A stretch of 64,000 nt of DNA, from positions 124,001 to 188,000 of the forward strand of contig JAJRPJ010000012.1 in the NCBI GenBank assembly GCA_024280835.1, written 5' to 3'. Below the pieces are notes generated by a model. That model had not been told where the DNA came from. It made no database searches and was given only the letters and a program-made list of their open reading frames with translations. Origin of the DNA: Candidatus Zixiibacteriota bacterium. Its GTDB lineage: Bacteria > Zixibacteria > MSB-5A5 > GN15 > JACZUZ01. Positions 35,593-45,807 of this stretch are shown piece by piece. The position numbers and the translations under genes were made by a program. Positions within the stretch are counted from its first letter, which is position 1; every line of letters begins with the position of its first letter.

Positions 35593-38259
35593 TTAGCGCC
35601 CAGAGTTTGACGCATTCCAATTTTGAATTAAGACCATCGAGGGAACGTAATTGTCACCCAATCTAGCGTTCACCAGAAAACGCTTACCGTCATTGAAGAC
35701 ATCGTAGGAGCTTCCTGTCCTCTCAGCGCGCAATCGAAATAGCTGTGTGGCCTTGCCAACCCTGAAAGACTTACCCGAGCCATCGACATCGACTGAAACG
35801 ACATTATCTCTACTATCAACATAGAACAACTTGCCGCCGTCGGCGCTCCAGCGTGGTTTCCCACCTCCATTCAGAGAGATTTGCCATTTCCCATCGGGAG
35901 AAGGAAAGTTTGTAACAAAAACCTCCAGTGAATTGGAATTGGCGCTGTAAGCCAGCCAACGCCCATCTGGTGAAAGAGCAGGGTCAAGTTCCCAATCCTC
36001 ACTATTGAGCAAAGCAACAGGATCTGAATCATCGTCAACTTTTTTGGCGTACACGTCACTCCCGGTAATTGGGCTGAGTCGTTCGTATATCAGGTATTTG
36101 CCGTCTTCGGACCAATCAACAGGAGTTATCGCTGCTGTGTCACTCAACAAGAGAGTTGCTTCCCCAGAACCTCCAATATCGCGCAAAAATATCCTAAAGA
36201 CACCCTTCGATGAGATGTAGGCAACTCTATCTCCAGTTGGCGACCACACTGGGCTATACTCTGACGTTTCCTCAAATGTCAAGCGCGTTCTTGTTCCTTG
36301 CTCTAGATGGTACATCCAGATGTCAGCATTCGGAGCCCCAGGTTCGGTCAGGCTGAAAACCACCTTCCTTCCATCGGGCGAAATCCGTGCAAAACGAGAT
36401 TGAGCCGCGCTTCCAATAGTATCGAGAGTTTTTCCACTACCATCGAGGATTCTTAGTTGAGTTTCACGAGTCAATAATCCTGCGCGGTAGAGGATCTTCC
36501 CACCTTCAATGGCGCTGAAGACGCCACGGCTCCAATCCGGCGCATAGGTGACATTTTCGGCTACCGAGAAAACGTCACCACTATTTTCAGTGGAAGAAAC
36601 ATCGAAAGGCTGTGCCATTAGAACATTGTCACGAACAAAAATTATGTGCCCATCACAGAATTCCGCATTGGAACGCGCATTGATAAGACGCTTCCTGTCT
36701 CCCCCTGAGAGTGAGGCCACACAAATCGCATCTTGCTCACCTCCGGCCTCTCCTTCTGTGCGCGCAAAATAGAGGAAGTGATCTCCATCAGGTAGGAATT
36801 TTACCCAGCGATGGGTGTAATCGCTAAATGCAGTATCAAGAGACAGGGCCACTTGAGGTTCGCCACCTCCAGCTCCAACGCGATGTATTGGTCCGTCAGA
36901 CTTAGGAGAAAAGAGGATAACATCGTCACTATTCCAACTACCGCCTCTGCTTTGCGGAGCGTCACACAATGTCAGAGCTGGCCCACCAGTTGCAAGAATT
37001 TTTCTTAGTTTCCCCCCCGAAAAGAAACCTATGCTCTTGCTGTCAGGTGACCAAAATGGGAAAGTGGCCCCTTCAGTCCCTCTCAATGGCTGCGCCTCAA
37101 GTGAATTCAGAGCTCTCACCCAAATCATGCTCTCATCTTCCCTGGCAGCGGTAGCGCTGGCCAAAAACGCCAATGCCAGTCCGTTTGGAGAGAGTACTGC
37201 GTCTCCACCGGCCCAAGAGACAAATTCCGCCCCTATCGGCTCAAGGAAACGACTGCGAATTTCTCCTGCGGGCGCGCCGCCGTTTGAACGCCAAAGTGTT
37301 GCAAAGACGATTGCGGCCACTGCGAGAGTTGCGACCAATACCCACGGAAGCGTACTAGGGCTGGCGCTCTTGACGGCCCTTGACTCTGTGGAGATTGAGC
37401 CACCTTCAGAAATGAGAGTCAAAGAGCGCTTCAAATCTCCAGCAGACTGCCAACGCTGGTCAGGGTCTTTGCTAAGACATTGCTTAATCACTTTCTCAAG
37501 AGCCAATGGCGTCTTAGTGGTAATCTCGGAAATGTCGCGAGGTTGTTCTTTCAGCACAGAAGCAATTAGACTCGCGCGGCTTTTGCCTTCAAACGCATTC
37601 TGACCAGTTGCCATCTGATATAGAGTCGCCCCAAATGCAAATATATCACTACGAGCATCGGCCTCTTCGCCCTCAAGTTGCTCGGGCGACATATACTGCA
37701 AAGTACCGATGATTGCGCCTTGAGTTGTCAGCGGAGTGGTGCGAGTCTCAGCGCTGGAGAGCGCATCAAGAAATCCCGCCTGTGGTGTAAACTTCGCTAA
37801 ACCAAAATCAAGTAGCTTGGCACCCTCTTTAGTGAGCATGACGTTGCCGGGCTTCAAGTCACGATGCACCAACCCTTGCTTGTGCGCTTTGTCGAGCGCA
37901 TCGGCAATTTGGATTGCAACTGTGAGAAGTTCTTCATTCGGCAATGGGCCTTTGGTGAGCCGATCAGAGAGCGTCTCCCCCTCAATATACTCCATCACCA
38001 AATAGTCGATCCCATCCTCTGAGCCGATATCAAACAGCGTACAGATATTAGGATGATTCAACCCAGCGATTACCTTGGCCTCACGCTCAAAGCGCTCTTT
38101 AATATCCGCGCTATTGGCAACTTTTGCATGTAGGACTTTGATAGCCACTTCTCTATCGAGCCGAGTGTCAATCGCCTTATAGACTTCACCCATACCGCCA
38201 GCGCCAGCGGGACTAATGATCTTGTAATGACCGAGTTGTTTACCTGTTTCTATACTCAT
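35593..38259 (-). CDS. Receptor Ser/Thr kinase with PD40 propeller (kinase 5)
   Basis: The 888-residue member has a complete kinase (AGAGGMGEVYKAIDT, HRDLKPGNVML, DFGLAKF), a transmembrane segment (STLPWVLVATLAVAAIVFATLW, about 303-324) and a propeller that is the most different of the five (RSRFLEPIGAEFVSWAGGDAVLSPNG at its start, LIQNWNASNSGR at the end). The insert of the kinase shares SEDGIDYLVMEYIEG with kinase 3. The start has no obvious Shine-Dalgarno site. The gap to kinase 6 is only 18 nt. Confidence 0.93.
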   Translation of the reverse strand: MSIETGKQLGHYKIISPAGAGGMGEVYKAIDTRLDREVAIKVLHAKVANSADIKERFEREAKVIAGLNHPNICTLFDIGSEDGIDYLVMEYIEGETLSDRLTKGPLPNEELLTVAIQIADALDKAHKQGLVHRDLKPGNVMLTKEGAKLLDFGLAKFTPQAGFLDALSSAETRTTPLTTQGAIIGTLQYMSPEQLEGEEADARSDIFAFGATLYQMATGQNAFEGKSRASLIASVLKEQPRDISEITTKTPLALEKVIKQCLSKDPDQRWQSAGDLKRSLTLISEGGSISTESRAVKSASPSTLPWVLVATLAVAAIVFATLWRSNGGAPAGEIRSRFLEPIGAEFVSWAGGDAVLSPNGLALAFLASATAAREDESMIWVRALNSLEAQPLRGTEGATFPFWSPDSKSIGFFSGGKLRKILATGGPALTLCDAPQSRGGSWNSDDVILFSPKSDGPIHRVGAGGGEPQVALSLDTAFSDYTHRWVKFLPDGDHFLYFARTEGEAGGEQDAICVASLSGGDRKRLINARSNAEFCDGHIIFVRDNVLMAQPFDVSSTENSGDVFSVAENVTYAPDWSRGVFSAIEGGKILYRAGLLTRETQLRILDGSGKTLDTIGSAAQSRFARISPDGRKVVFSLTEPGAPNADIWMYHLEQGTRTRLTFEETSEYSPVWSPTGDRVAYISSKGVFRIFLRDIGGSGEATLLLSDTAAITPVDWSEDGKYLIYERLSPITGSDVYAKKVDDDSDPVALLNSEDWELDPALSPDGRWLAYSANSNSLEVFVTNFPSPDGKWQISLNGGGKPRWSADGGKLFYVDSRDNVVSVDVDGSGKSFRVGKATQLFRLRAERTGSSYDVFNDGKRFLVNARLGDNYVPSMVLIQNWNASNSGR

Positions 38260-38277
38260 AGTATATTCGTAATCCTG

Positions 38278-40950
38278 TTACTTATTAATCTCAGCCTGCC
38301 AGTTTTGTATCAAAGTGATAGTAGTAGTAGGCTTTGTGCTTTGTAAGCGCGAGTTAACCAAAAAACGCGTTCCATCACCAGAGACTTCAAATATATCACT
38401 TGGACGTAGCGGGGTAATTCCAAAAAGCTTCTTTATTCTGCCAACTCTAAAACCAGCGCCACTACCGTCAACCTCGGCGACATTGATGGAATCCTGCTTA
38501 TCCACATAGAACAATTTCGCTCCATCAGCGCTCCAATGCGGGAATTCACCAGAATTATTCGACACTTGCCACTTCCCCCCAGAACCAGGGAATGGAGAAA
38601 CATATATTTCTGACTTACCAGATTCGTCAGATGCATAAGCTACCCATTTACCGTCGGGAGAAAATTCGGCGTCGCCTTCACCAAACTCTGAATTAAACAA
38701 TGGGTAAGCGCTTGTGCTATCCTTTAGTTCCAATACCCAAATATCATAGCTATTCTCCTCAACCCATAATAGAATGTATTGGCCATCACTCGACCAGTCC
38801 AAAGGTAATGTCAGAGCTTTATTCGAATAAACTGTCTCTCTTTCCGAGGCCCCACTTACAGGTTTAATACGGATGTCATAGCCACCAGGACGCTGTGAAG
38901 TGAATGCGACTTGTTCACCATCAGGTGACCAAATCGGGTTATAAGCATTGTCATTATCAAAAGTAAACCTGGTCATAATACCTCTCTCGGTATTATGAAT
39001 CCAAATACCCCATTTCGAACTCGACTGGTCAAGAATATCTACCAGGACTTGTTTCTCATCAGGAGACCAAGCTTGCGAGTACTGGCGAGCATTATCTCCA
39101 ATGCTGTCAATGATCTTGCCCGAAGTGTCGTAGATAACGAGCTGTGATCCGATTGAAATCGGCCCCTCGCGAAAAGCCAATTTACCATCAGGTGATGCGC
39201 TAAATACTCCTCGACTCCACTCTCCCAAATACGTAACTCCCTCAGCGATAGGAAATCCATCAGCGCTAAACTCCAATTCAGCAAGATCAAATGGACGAGC
39301 CATCAATGTGTTAGACCTCATATACAGAATGTGTCCTTGGGAATAAGCAACCGATGACTTTGTATGAAGCAGTCTCTTGATTTTGTCAGGTTCAGAGAGA
39401 GAACTAACGGCGATAACATCACTTTCACTGCCAACTCCGCCACGAGTGCGAATAAAAAAGATAAAGTGATCACCATCGGGAAGAAATTTCACCCAACGGT
39501 GGGTGTTGTCTTCCAGTGTGGAATCCAGAGCTGTGACGGGTGATGACTCACCTCCACTGGCAGAGACTCGATGAACGACATCCGTTGCAGTAGGAGTAAA
39601 AATAATCACATCCTCGGCATTCCAATCTCCCGGACGGCCATCAACCGCTTCGCAAATTGTTAACGCCGGACCACCACTGGCGAGTATCTTCTTTAGCTTT
39701 TTATCTGTCCCAGAAAAGAAAGCCACGTAGCGACTGTCATATGACCAAAACGGGAAAAAGGCATTCTTGGTACCCGGCAATTGCAAAGCCACGTCCGAGT
39801 TGAGCGCTCTAACCCAAAGCATTTCATCTCCAGAAATAGTATCGCGAGCCACATATGCAATCTTCAGCCCATCTGGAGACAGACTCAAAGACCCGCCGCC
39901 ATATGAGGTTAATTGATTGTCCTCTGGCAAATGTAAACGCGAAAAAACTTTATTGACTGGAACAGCGTTTGGAAAAAGCGTCATATACGCCAGAACAGCG
40001 CTAAGCGCCACAAACGCACCAGCGACAATCCAACCAGCCATCGAAGTCCGCTTGGCTTTCTTGGCTTCAACTCCAAAAAATCCAGCGACAGACCCGCCTT
40101 CGGCCATCCATTGCAAAGCCCGCTTGAGATCACCTGCAGATTGCCAGCGTTGATCGGGGTCTTTGGTCAAACACTGACTGACAACCTTATCAAGCATCAC
40201 AGGAGCCAATGACTGCGATGCCGAAATCGCCTCTGGTTGTGTTGTCAATACAGATGCAATCAGCGAGGCTTGTGACTCTCCAGAAAACGCCCGTTTACCA
40301 GTAGCCATTTCATAAAGTGTCGCGCCAAAGGCAAAAATATCACTACGAGCGTCTGCCTCTTTGCCCTCTAATTGCTCTGGGGCCATATAGTGCATTGTGC
40401 CAATAATCGTGCCGCGACTAGTCAGCGGAGTGGTCTGGGTTATGCCACTAAAGTCTGGATTAGAAGTTGGCCCGCCGGCAAGTTTCGCCAAACCAAAATC
40501 AAGAAGCTTTGCGCCCCCCTTAGTGAGCATCACATTGCCAGGTTTCAAATCACGATGCACCAACCCCTGCATATGCGCTTTGTCCAGCGCATCAGCAATT
40601 TGGATGGCAACAGCGAGAAGTTCTTCATTCGGCAAGGGACCTTTGGCAAGTCTATCAGAGAGTGTCTCACCCTCAATAAACTCCATCACCAAATAGTCGA
40701 TACCGTCGGCTTCGCCAATATCAAACAGAGTACAGATATTAGGGTGATTCAAGCCAGCAATTATCTTAGCCTCGCGCTCAAAACGTTCTTTGATATCCGC
40801 GCTATTGGCTACTTTAGCGTGCAGGACCTTGATTGCCACTTCCCTATCGAGCCGAGTGTCAATCGCCTTATAGACTTCACCCATACCTCCAGCCCCAGCC
40901 GAGCCGAGAATCTTGTAGGGTCCAAGTTGTTTGCCTGCTTCAAGTGTCAT
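38278..40950 (-). CDS. Receptor Ser/Thr kinase with PD40 propeller, chimeric kinase domain (kinase 6)
   Basis: The 890-residue member keeps the shared N-lobe to the DFG motif (LDFGLAK). From there the kinase C-lobe differs from the other four: activation loop LAGGPTSNPDFSGITQTTPL, GTMHYMAPEQ, ATGKRAFSGESQ, SVLTTQPEAIS, CLTKDPDQRW. Transmembrane helix at about 305-326 (AGWIVAGAFVALSAVLAYMTLF), then the propeller to LIQNWQAEINK. The abrupt change implies recombination or gene conversion. AGGGAAA sits six nt before the ATG. A 217-nt gap with a palindrome precedes it, so this is a likely promoter site for kinases 6 to 3. Confidence 0.93.
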   Translation of the reverse strand: MTLEAGKQLGPYKILGSAGAGGMGEVYKAIDTRLDREVAIKVLHAKVANSADIKERFEREAKIIAGLNHPNICTLFDIGEADGIDYLVMEFIEGETLSDRLAKGPLPNEELLAVAIQIADALDKAHMQGLVHRDLKPGNVMLTKGGAKLLDFGLAKLAGGPTSNPDFSGITQTTPLTSRGTIIGTMHYMAPEQLEGKEADARSDIFAFGATLYEMATGKRAFSGESQASLIASVLTTQPEAISASQSLAPVMLDKVVSQCLTKDPDQRWQSAGDLKRALQWMAEGGSVAGFFGVEAKKAKRTSMAGWIVAGAFVALSAVLAYMTLFPNAVPVNKVFSRLHLPEDNQLTSYGGGSLSLSPDGLKIAYVARDTISGDEMLWVRALNSDVALQLPGTKNAFFPFWSYDSRYVAFFSGTDKKLKKILASGGPALTICEAVDGRPGDWNAEDVIIFTPTATDVVHRVSASGGESSPVTALDSTLEDNTHRWVKFLPDGDHFIFFIRTRGGVGSESDVIAVSSLSEPDKIKRLLHTKSSVAYSQGHILYMRSNTLMARPFDLAELEFSADGFPIAEGVTYLGEWSRGVFSASPDGKLAFREGPISIGSQLVIYDTSGKIIDSIGDNARQYSQAWSPDEKQVLVDILDQSSSKWGIWIHNTERGIMTRFTFDNDNAYNPIWSPDGEQVAFTSQRPGGYDIRIKPVSGASERETVYSNKALTLPLDWSSDGQYILLWVEENSYDIWVLELKDSTSAYPLFNSEFGEGDAEFSPDGKWVAYASDESGKSEIYVSPFPGSGGKWQVSNNSGEFPHWSADGAKLFYVDKQDSINVAEVDGSGAGFRVGRIKKLFGITPLRPSDIFEVSGDGTRFLVNSRLQSTKPTTTITLIQNWQAEINK

Positions 40951-41167
40951 TTTCGTTTTCCCTAATAGACTAATTTTTGTCAGTCAGCGCCGCATCCCTG
41001 TGGGTGCATGATCTACGGGTTGTCATATTTTTCTCGACTTCTCTCTAGCCTAGCATCTGGAGAGGATTTGTCGGGTATTTCTGGCGCCAGAAGCGCCTTT
41101 GAGTCCAGAACTACAATGCAGATAATCGCTGCAACTCAATTCAATGTTCTACATTTTCGTCACTGCG
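40951..41167 (-). promoter_or_regulatory. Gap between kinases 7 and 6 with palindrome and hairpin motif copy C
   Basis: The longest gap inside the kinase cluster. It holds a 14-bp perfect palindrome TTCTGGCGCCAGAA (41079-41092) and, at 40995-41023, a motif related to copies A and B (CCCTGTGGG then GATCTACGGGTTGTC). A promoter for kinases 6 to 3 is inferred; no clear -10/-35 was identified. Confidence 0.4.
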
Positions 41168-43834
41168 TTATTCCGAAAATCCGACCTGCCAGTTACTTAT
41201 GAAACTGATTTGGGTTGTTGCATTGCCAGCGCCGGCTACCTGATTTACAAGAAAACGTAATGGTGAATCATGGACATCATGAACTGAACCGGGACGGAAG
41301 CCTCTGGTTTGAAACAGCTTGCTAACTTTGCCAGCTTTGAACACCGAACCAATGGCGCTGACATGGGCGACATTGATGAAGTCGTCATCATCAAGATAGT
41401 AGATTCTACTACCATCGGCGCTCCACCTAGGTTTGTCTCCGCCATCGATTGCAACCTGCCATTTGCCATTCAATTCAGGAAAGGGTGAGACATAGACCTC
41501 ATTCTGGCCAGTTTCATCAGATACATAAGCCATCCACTGACCATCGCGGGAAAGAACGGCCTCACTTTCATCAAACTGGGCTTCCAACAATGGATACGGT
41601 TGGATACTCGTATCGAGAGGAATCACCCAGGTGTCTGTCTGAACCTTGGAAGAGTTTTCCGCAAACAGCAATTTGCCATCGGCAGACCAACTCAAGAGAA
41701 ACAGACTATTCCCAGTGATTTCGGCCAGCAATTCCGGTTCGCCGACACCGCTTGTTGTCTTGACGAGAACATGAGTCATTGAATCGACTTGAGCAACGTA
41801 GGCAATTCTATCTCCAGTAGGTGACCATATGGGTGTGAATTCATTGGCGCTGTCAAACGTAAAACGCGTGCGGATACCACGCTGGATATTGTGTATCCAG
41901 ATATCGGTTCCGTCGGTATTTTCGCCTCGCACATCGGAGGCCACACTTTCGCCGTCCGGCGAGAATCTCGGCGTGTATTGTTGAATCTGTTCACCTACCG
42001 TATCCAGAATAGTTCCCGTGGAGTCCATCACGAGTAGATTGGAGCCATTAAATATCGCGCCTGAACGAAAGATGAGTTTCCCGTCGGGGGACGCATCAAA
42101 AATGCCGTGACTCCAGTCTCCAAGATAGGAAACCGCCTCTGCCACAGGCGCTCCATCACCGGTATGCTCCAATGCGTCCGTGTCGAACGGTTGAGCCATC
42201 AAGATATTGTTGCGCATATACAAGATATGCCCCTGCGAAAAAACTCCCTGAGACTTTGCATAGGTCAAATGCCTCGTTGTGCCATCAAGCAACGATGAAA
42301 CACGGATAGCATCTTTTTCACCTCCAGCTCCGCTTCTAGTGCGAGCAAAGTATAGGAAGTGGTCACCGTCAGGGAGAAATTGGGCCCAACGATGCGTAAT
42401 GTCACGTGTGGTCGAATCCAACGTGGTAACCTGCTTCGGCTCTCCACCTGCAGATGAAACACGAAATATTGTACCGACATAGCTTGGCGTAAAGATAATG
42501 ACGTTATCGTTATTCCAGCTTCCACCACGACCTTGCACTACATCACAAAGTGTCAGCGCTGGACCGCCTGTTGCCAGAATTTTCTTGAGTTTACCACTGG
42601 TAAAAAAGGCGACATATTTGCTATCTGGAGACCAGAAAGGGAAGTATGCGTCCTTTGTCCCGGGCAAAGCGATAGAAACAGATGAACTGAATGAACGCAC
42701 GAAAAGCAACATATCTCCACTAACCGTGTCCTTGGCTGGGTATGCGATTTTCAATCCGTCCGGCGAGATAGCCATTGAGCCACCACCAATGTCGGACAGC
42801 GTTGCGCCGTTCTCGGTCAGGATGGTTGAAGAAAGTTTCTCTGGTGGAGTTTGGAGCTTCATTAGGAGCGCTCCGGCAAGTCCGACACTGAGCAGAATGA
42901 AAACAGCCGCGACAATCCAAGCGGTTTTCGATGTGCCAACCACTTTGCCGCCTGAAAGCAAGCTAGAGCTCGAACCACCATCACGAATCAATTCCAATGA
43001 GCGTTTCAAATCCCCAGCCGACTGCCAACGCATCTCAGGATCTTTACTAAGACATTGCTTAATAACTTTTTCTAGGGCTAATGGTGTTTTTGAGGAAATC
43101 TCTGAGATGTCACGTGGTTGCTCTTTAAGAACCGAGGCAATCAAACTAGCCCGACTCTTCCCCTCGAAAGCGTTCTGTCCAGTAGCCATCTGATAAAGGG
43201 TAGCTCCAAATGCAAAAATGTCACTACGCGCATCTGCCTCTTCGCCTTCTAGTTGCTCTGGCGCCATGAATTGTAATGTGCCGATGATAGCGCCCTGCGT
43301 AGTCAGCGGAGTAGTGCGAGTCTCAGCGCTAGAGAGCGCATCAAGAAACCCCGCTTGTGGAGTAAACTTCGCCAAACCAAAATCAAGAAGCTTTGCGCCC
43401 TCTTTGGTCAGCATCACATTGCCGGGCTTCAAATCACGATGCACCAATCCCTGCTTATGCGCTTTGTCCAACGCATCGGCAATTTGGATTGCAACTGTGA
43501 GAAGTTCTTCGGAAGGAAGAGGCCCTTTGGCGAGCCGATCCGAGAGCGTCTCACCCTCAATAAACTCCATCACCAAATAGTCAATGCCCTCGGCTTCACC
43601 AATATCGAACAGAGTACAGATATTCGGATGATTAAGACCTGCAATTACCTTAGCCTCACGCTCAAAGCGCTCTTTGATATCCGCGCTATTGGCTACTTTA
43701 GCGTGCAGGACCTTGATTGCCACTTCTCTATCGAGCCGAGTGTCAGTGGCTTTGTATACTTCGCCCATACCACCAGCCCCAGCGGGGCCGAGAATCTTAT
43801 AGGGTCCGAGTTGTTTGCCTGCTTCCAGCGCCAT
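41168..43834 (-). CDS. Receptor Ser/Thr kinase with PD40 propeller (kinase 7)
   Basis: The 888-residue first gene of the cluster in transcription order has kinase residues of about 10-285 with AGAGGMGEVYKATD, VAIKVL, HRDLKPGNVML, DFGLAKF and MAPEQ. The transmembrane helix is at about 303-325 (TAWIVAAVFILLSVGLAGALLM). The propeller starts TENGATLSDIGGGSMAISPDG and ends ISNWQVGFSE, closest to kinase 3. The kinase half is closest to kinase 4. GGAGAG lies upstream of the ATG (start MALEAGKQLG). Gap of 217 nt to kinase 6. Confidence 0.93.
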   Translation of the reverse strand: MALEAGKQLGPYKILGPAGAGGMGEVYKATDTRLDREVAIKVLHAKVANSADIKERFEREAKVIAGLNHPNICTLFDIGEAEGIDYLVMEFIEGETLSDRLAKGPLPSEELLTVAIQIADALDKAHKQGLVHRDLKPGNVMLTKEGAKLLDFGLAKFTPQAGFLDALSSAETRTTPLTTQGAIIGTLQFMAPEQLEGEEADARSDIFAFGATLYQMATGQNAFEGKSRASLIASVLKEQPRDISEISSKTPLALEKVIKQCLSKDPEMRWQSAGDLKRSLELIRDGGSSSSLLSGGKVVGTSKTAWIVAAVFILLSVGLAGALLMKLQTPPEKLSSTILTENGATLSDIGGGSMAISPDGLKIAYPAKDTVSGDMLLFVRSFSSSVSIALPGTKDAYFPFWSPDSKYVAFFTSGKLKKILATGGPALTLCDVVQGRGGSWNNDNVIIFTPSYVGTIFRVSSAGGEPKQVTTLDSTTRDITHRWAQFLPDGDHFLYFARTRSGAGGEKDAIRVSSLLDGTTRHLTYAKSQGVFSQGHILYMRNNILMAQPFDTDALEHTGDGAPVAEAVSYLGDWSHGIFDASPDGKLIFRSGAIFNGSNLLVMDSTGTILDTVGEQIQQYTPRFSPDGESVASDVRGENTDGTDIWIHNIQRGIRTRFTFDSANEFTPIWSPTGDRIAYVAQVDSMTHVLVKTTSGVGEPELLAEITGNSLFLLSWSADGKLLFAENSSKVQTDTWVIPLDTSIQPYPLLEAQFDESEAVLSRDGQWMAYVSDETGQNEVYVSPFPELNGKWQVAIDGGDKPRWSADGSRIYYLDDDDFINVAHVSAIGSVFKAGKVSKLFQTRGFRPGSVHDVHDSPLRFLVNQVAGAGNATTQISFISNWQVGFSE

Positions 43835-44070
43835 GTGGGTTTCTCTCCAAGAACTTGATTCGCGAACATCAATTTGCAGTTACCGACCTATTACTGTCCA
43901 TATAGTCGCTATATTTGGTCAAAAACACAAATCGGACACTCTACGTCCAAGTTGGTTAACTGGAGTGATTGGTCGCTTTAGAAGTAAGTCCGTTTCTATG
44001 TCAGAAGACAAGCGGAAAATTACGATGCGTGGAGAAGAATTGAGACAGGTAGGCGCTGAAAGAGAATACT

Positions 44071-45807
44071 TTAAAGCCCAGTAGTTCCGCAAATAGGCGC
44101 GGGGCCACCTGCGAAAATATGTGTGATCAGATATGTTACATCAGCGATGTTGAATCCAGCGTCTCCATCGGCATTGGCTTCATCTATACAAACTGGCGCC
44201 GCTCCACCTGCAAAGATTCTGGCAATAGAAAAAGTAACATCAGCGATGTTGGAACTACCACTATTATCCGCATCACCAGCGGTATCGCAACATTCCTGAC
44301 AAGCGTCCCCGACTCCGTCACCGTCTGAGTCGACTTGCTCTGGATTCGGACTTCCCTGACAGTTATCACAGTCATTCGGAACAAAATCTCCGTCCGAATC
44401 GGCCAATGAGAACACATAGGCGCTACCACCCTGAAAAGCCCCAGCGTTACTAAACACAGCGCCAGCTATCAAATCTGGCTCGCCATCGCCATTGTGGTCA
44501 CCTCCAAAGGCGAGCGCGCTTCCGAGGTACTCTATCGCGGTATCACCTGAGAACAGATATATCAACTCAAAATCCGATCCTGAATACACATAGACTCGGC
44601 CAGAGCTATTTCCCATCTGGTCAGAGCCAGGCGCTCCGACTGCAAAGTCATTGACACCATCTTGATTCAAATCACCTGTGTTCGCAACTGAGGTTCCAAA
44701 CAAATCACCCTCATGCTCTCCATCCACTGACCCAAGAATTGACCCATCGAATCCAGAGAAAAGGTATGTCCGTCCAACTCCGTTGCTTCCTCCAGCCCCA
44801 ACTGTCAAAGCAGCGCCGACAAGAATATCGTCGAAACCGTCTCCGTTGATGTCACCAACACCCGCGACCGACTCACCCAACCGCGAGGCTTCACCGCCAG
44901 AAGAAAGAGTGTGCAACAACACGCCATCGGCCCCAGAGTAAACATATGCAAGGCCAGCCAGCGAAGCTGCCTGAGGATTGCCAACAGCTATGTCTGTCAC
45001 ACCATCCCCATTGACATCACCCGCGCCGGAGACCGCCCAGCCAAACATTGTTCCAGGAACATCGCCGTCAAAGACATGCATGGCGCTTCCGTCGATTCCT
45101 GAGTAAACAGTAACGCGCCCAGCGTCAATTCCGCCTGAGTCAACTCCAATTGCTCCAACAATGAAGTCATCAAATCCGTCTTGGTTTATATCCACATGCC
45201 CCGCCAAGGACTGACTGAACTGATCAGCCGAGCTTCCGCTGACAATATGGTAAAGCAAGGAGCTATCCAGCCCAGAAAACACATGCACTGCGCCAGCATC
45301 GCTGGCTTGCGGTGAGGAGCCATACAAAGTCCCGATAATAATATCGGAAAAACCATCATTGTTGACATCTCCACCAGCCACTGTGAAACCAAACCTTTCA
45401 ATAGCTCCGCCGCCAGTGAAACGGTATATCTCCGAGCCATCCGCTCCAGAGTAGACATAGGCCTGACCAGGACGCGTGAGCGTATCTCCCGCTTCGTTGG
45501 CGCCAACAATAATGTCATCAATTCCGTCACCATCCACATCGCCTACATTGGCAACACGCAAACCAAAATCAATATTGGCCTGATCGGCTGAGAAACTGTA
45601 GAACGGCTTTATGCACTCGCAAGCGTCCCCAAAACCATCACCGTCAGTATCAAATTGACTAGGATTGTAAACATAGACACAATTGTCTACCGAATCAGCA
45701 ACACCATCGTTGTCATTATCAACAGCTATCGCGGAAACTGTTCCAACCCAACAAACCCTCAACACAACGACAAGACCAACAATCAACCGATCGAGTTTTC
45801 TATTCAT
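44071..45807 (-). CDS. Secreted FG-GAP propeller protein with TSP3 and dockerin-like repeats
   Basis: The 578-residue product has a signal peptide ([13 protein letters not shown]), a calcium-binding thrombospondin type 3 repeat ([14 protein letters not shown] ... [11 protein letters not shown]) and seven FG-GAP/integrin-alpha repeats (for example [16 protein letters not shown]). A second TSP3 stretch follows, with two C-terminal dockerin-like Asp-rich repeats ([43 protein letters not shown]). These domains bind Ca2+ and mediate adhesion or extracellular assembly. A cohesin partner is not in the window. The ATG at 45807 gives a normal signal peptide; the frame is open to 45876 with Cys-rich, non-conserved sequence. 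Confidence 0.88.
   Translation of the reverse strand: MNRKLDRLIVGLVVVLRVCWVGTVSAIAVDNDNDGVADSVDNCVYVYNPSQFDTDGDGFGDACECIKPFYSFSADQANIDFGLRVANVGDVDGDGIDDIIVGANEAGDTLTRPGQAYVYSGADGSEIYRFTGGGAIERFGFTVAGGDVNNDGFSDIIIGTLYGSSPQASDAGAVHVFSGLDSSLLYHIVSGSSADQFSQSLAGHVDINQDGFDDFIVGAIGVDSGGIDAGRVTVYSGIDGSAMHVFDGDVPGTMFGWAVSGAGDVNGDGVTDIAVGNPQAASLAGLAYVYSGADGVLLHTLSSGGEASRLGESVAGVGDINGDGFDDILVGAALTVGAGGSNGVGRTYLFSGFDGSILGSVDGEHEGDLFGTSVANTGDLNQDGVNDFAVGAPGSDQMGNSSGRVYVYSGSDFELIYLFSGDTAIEYLGSALAFGGDHNGDGEPDLIAGAVFSNAGAFQGGSAYVFSLADSDGDFVPNDCDNCQGSPNPEQVDSDGDGVGDACQECCDTAGDADNSGSSNIADVTFSIARIFAGGAAPVCIDEANADGDAGFNIADVTYLITHIFAGGPAPICGTTGL

Noticed and set aside
34409-43193. Long plus-strand frames opposite the kinase genes (for example 34409-34942, 37031-37603, 42498-43193)
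   Set aside because: They recur at the same position in each paralogue because the minus-strand kinase sequence repeats. Their translations have no family signal and start at chance codons.
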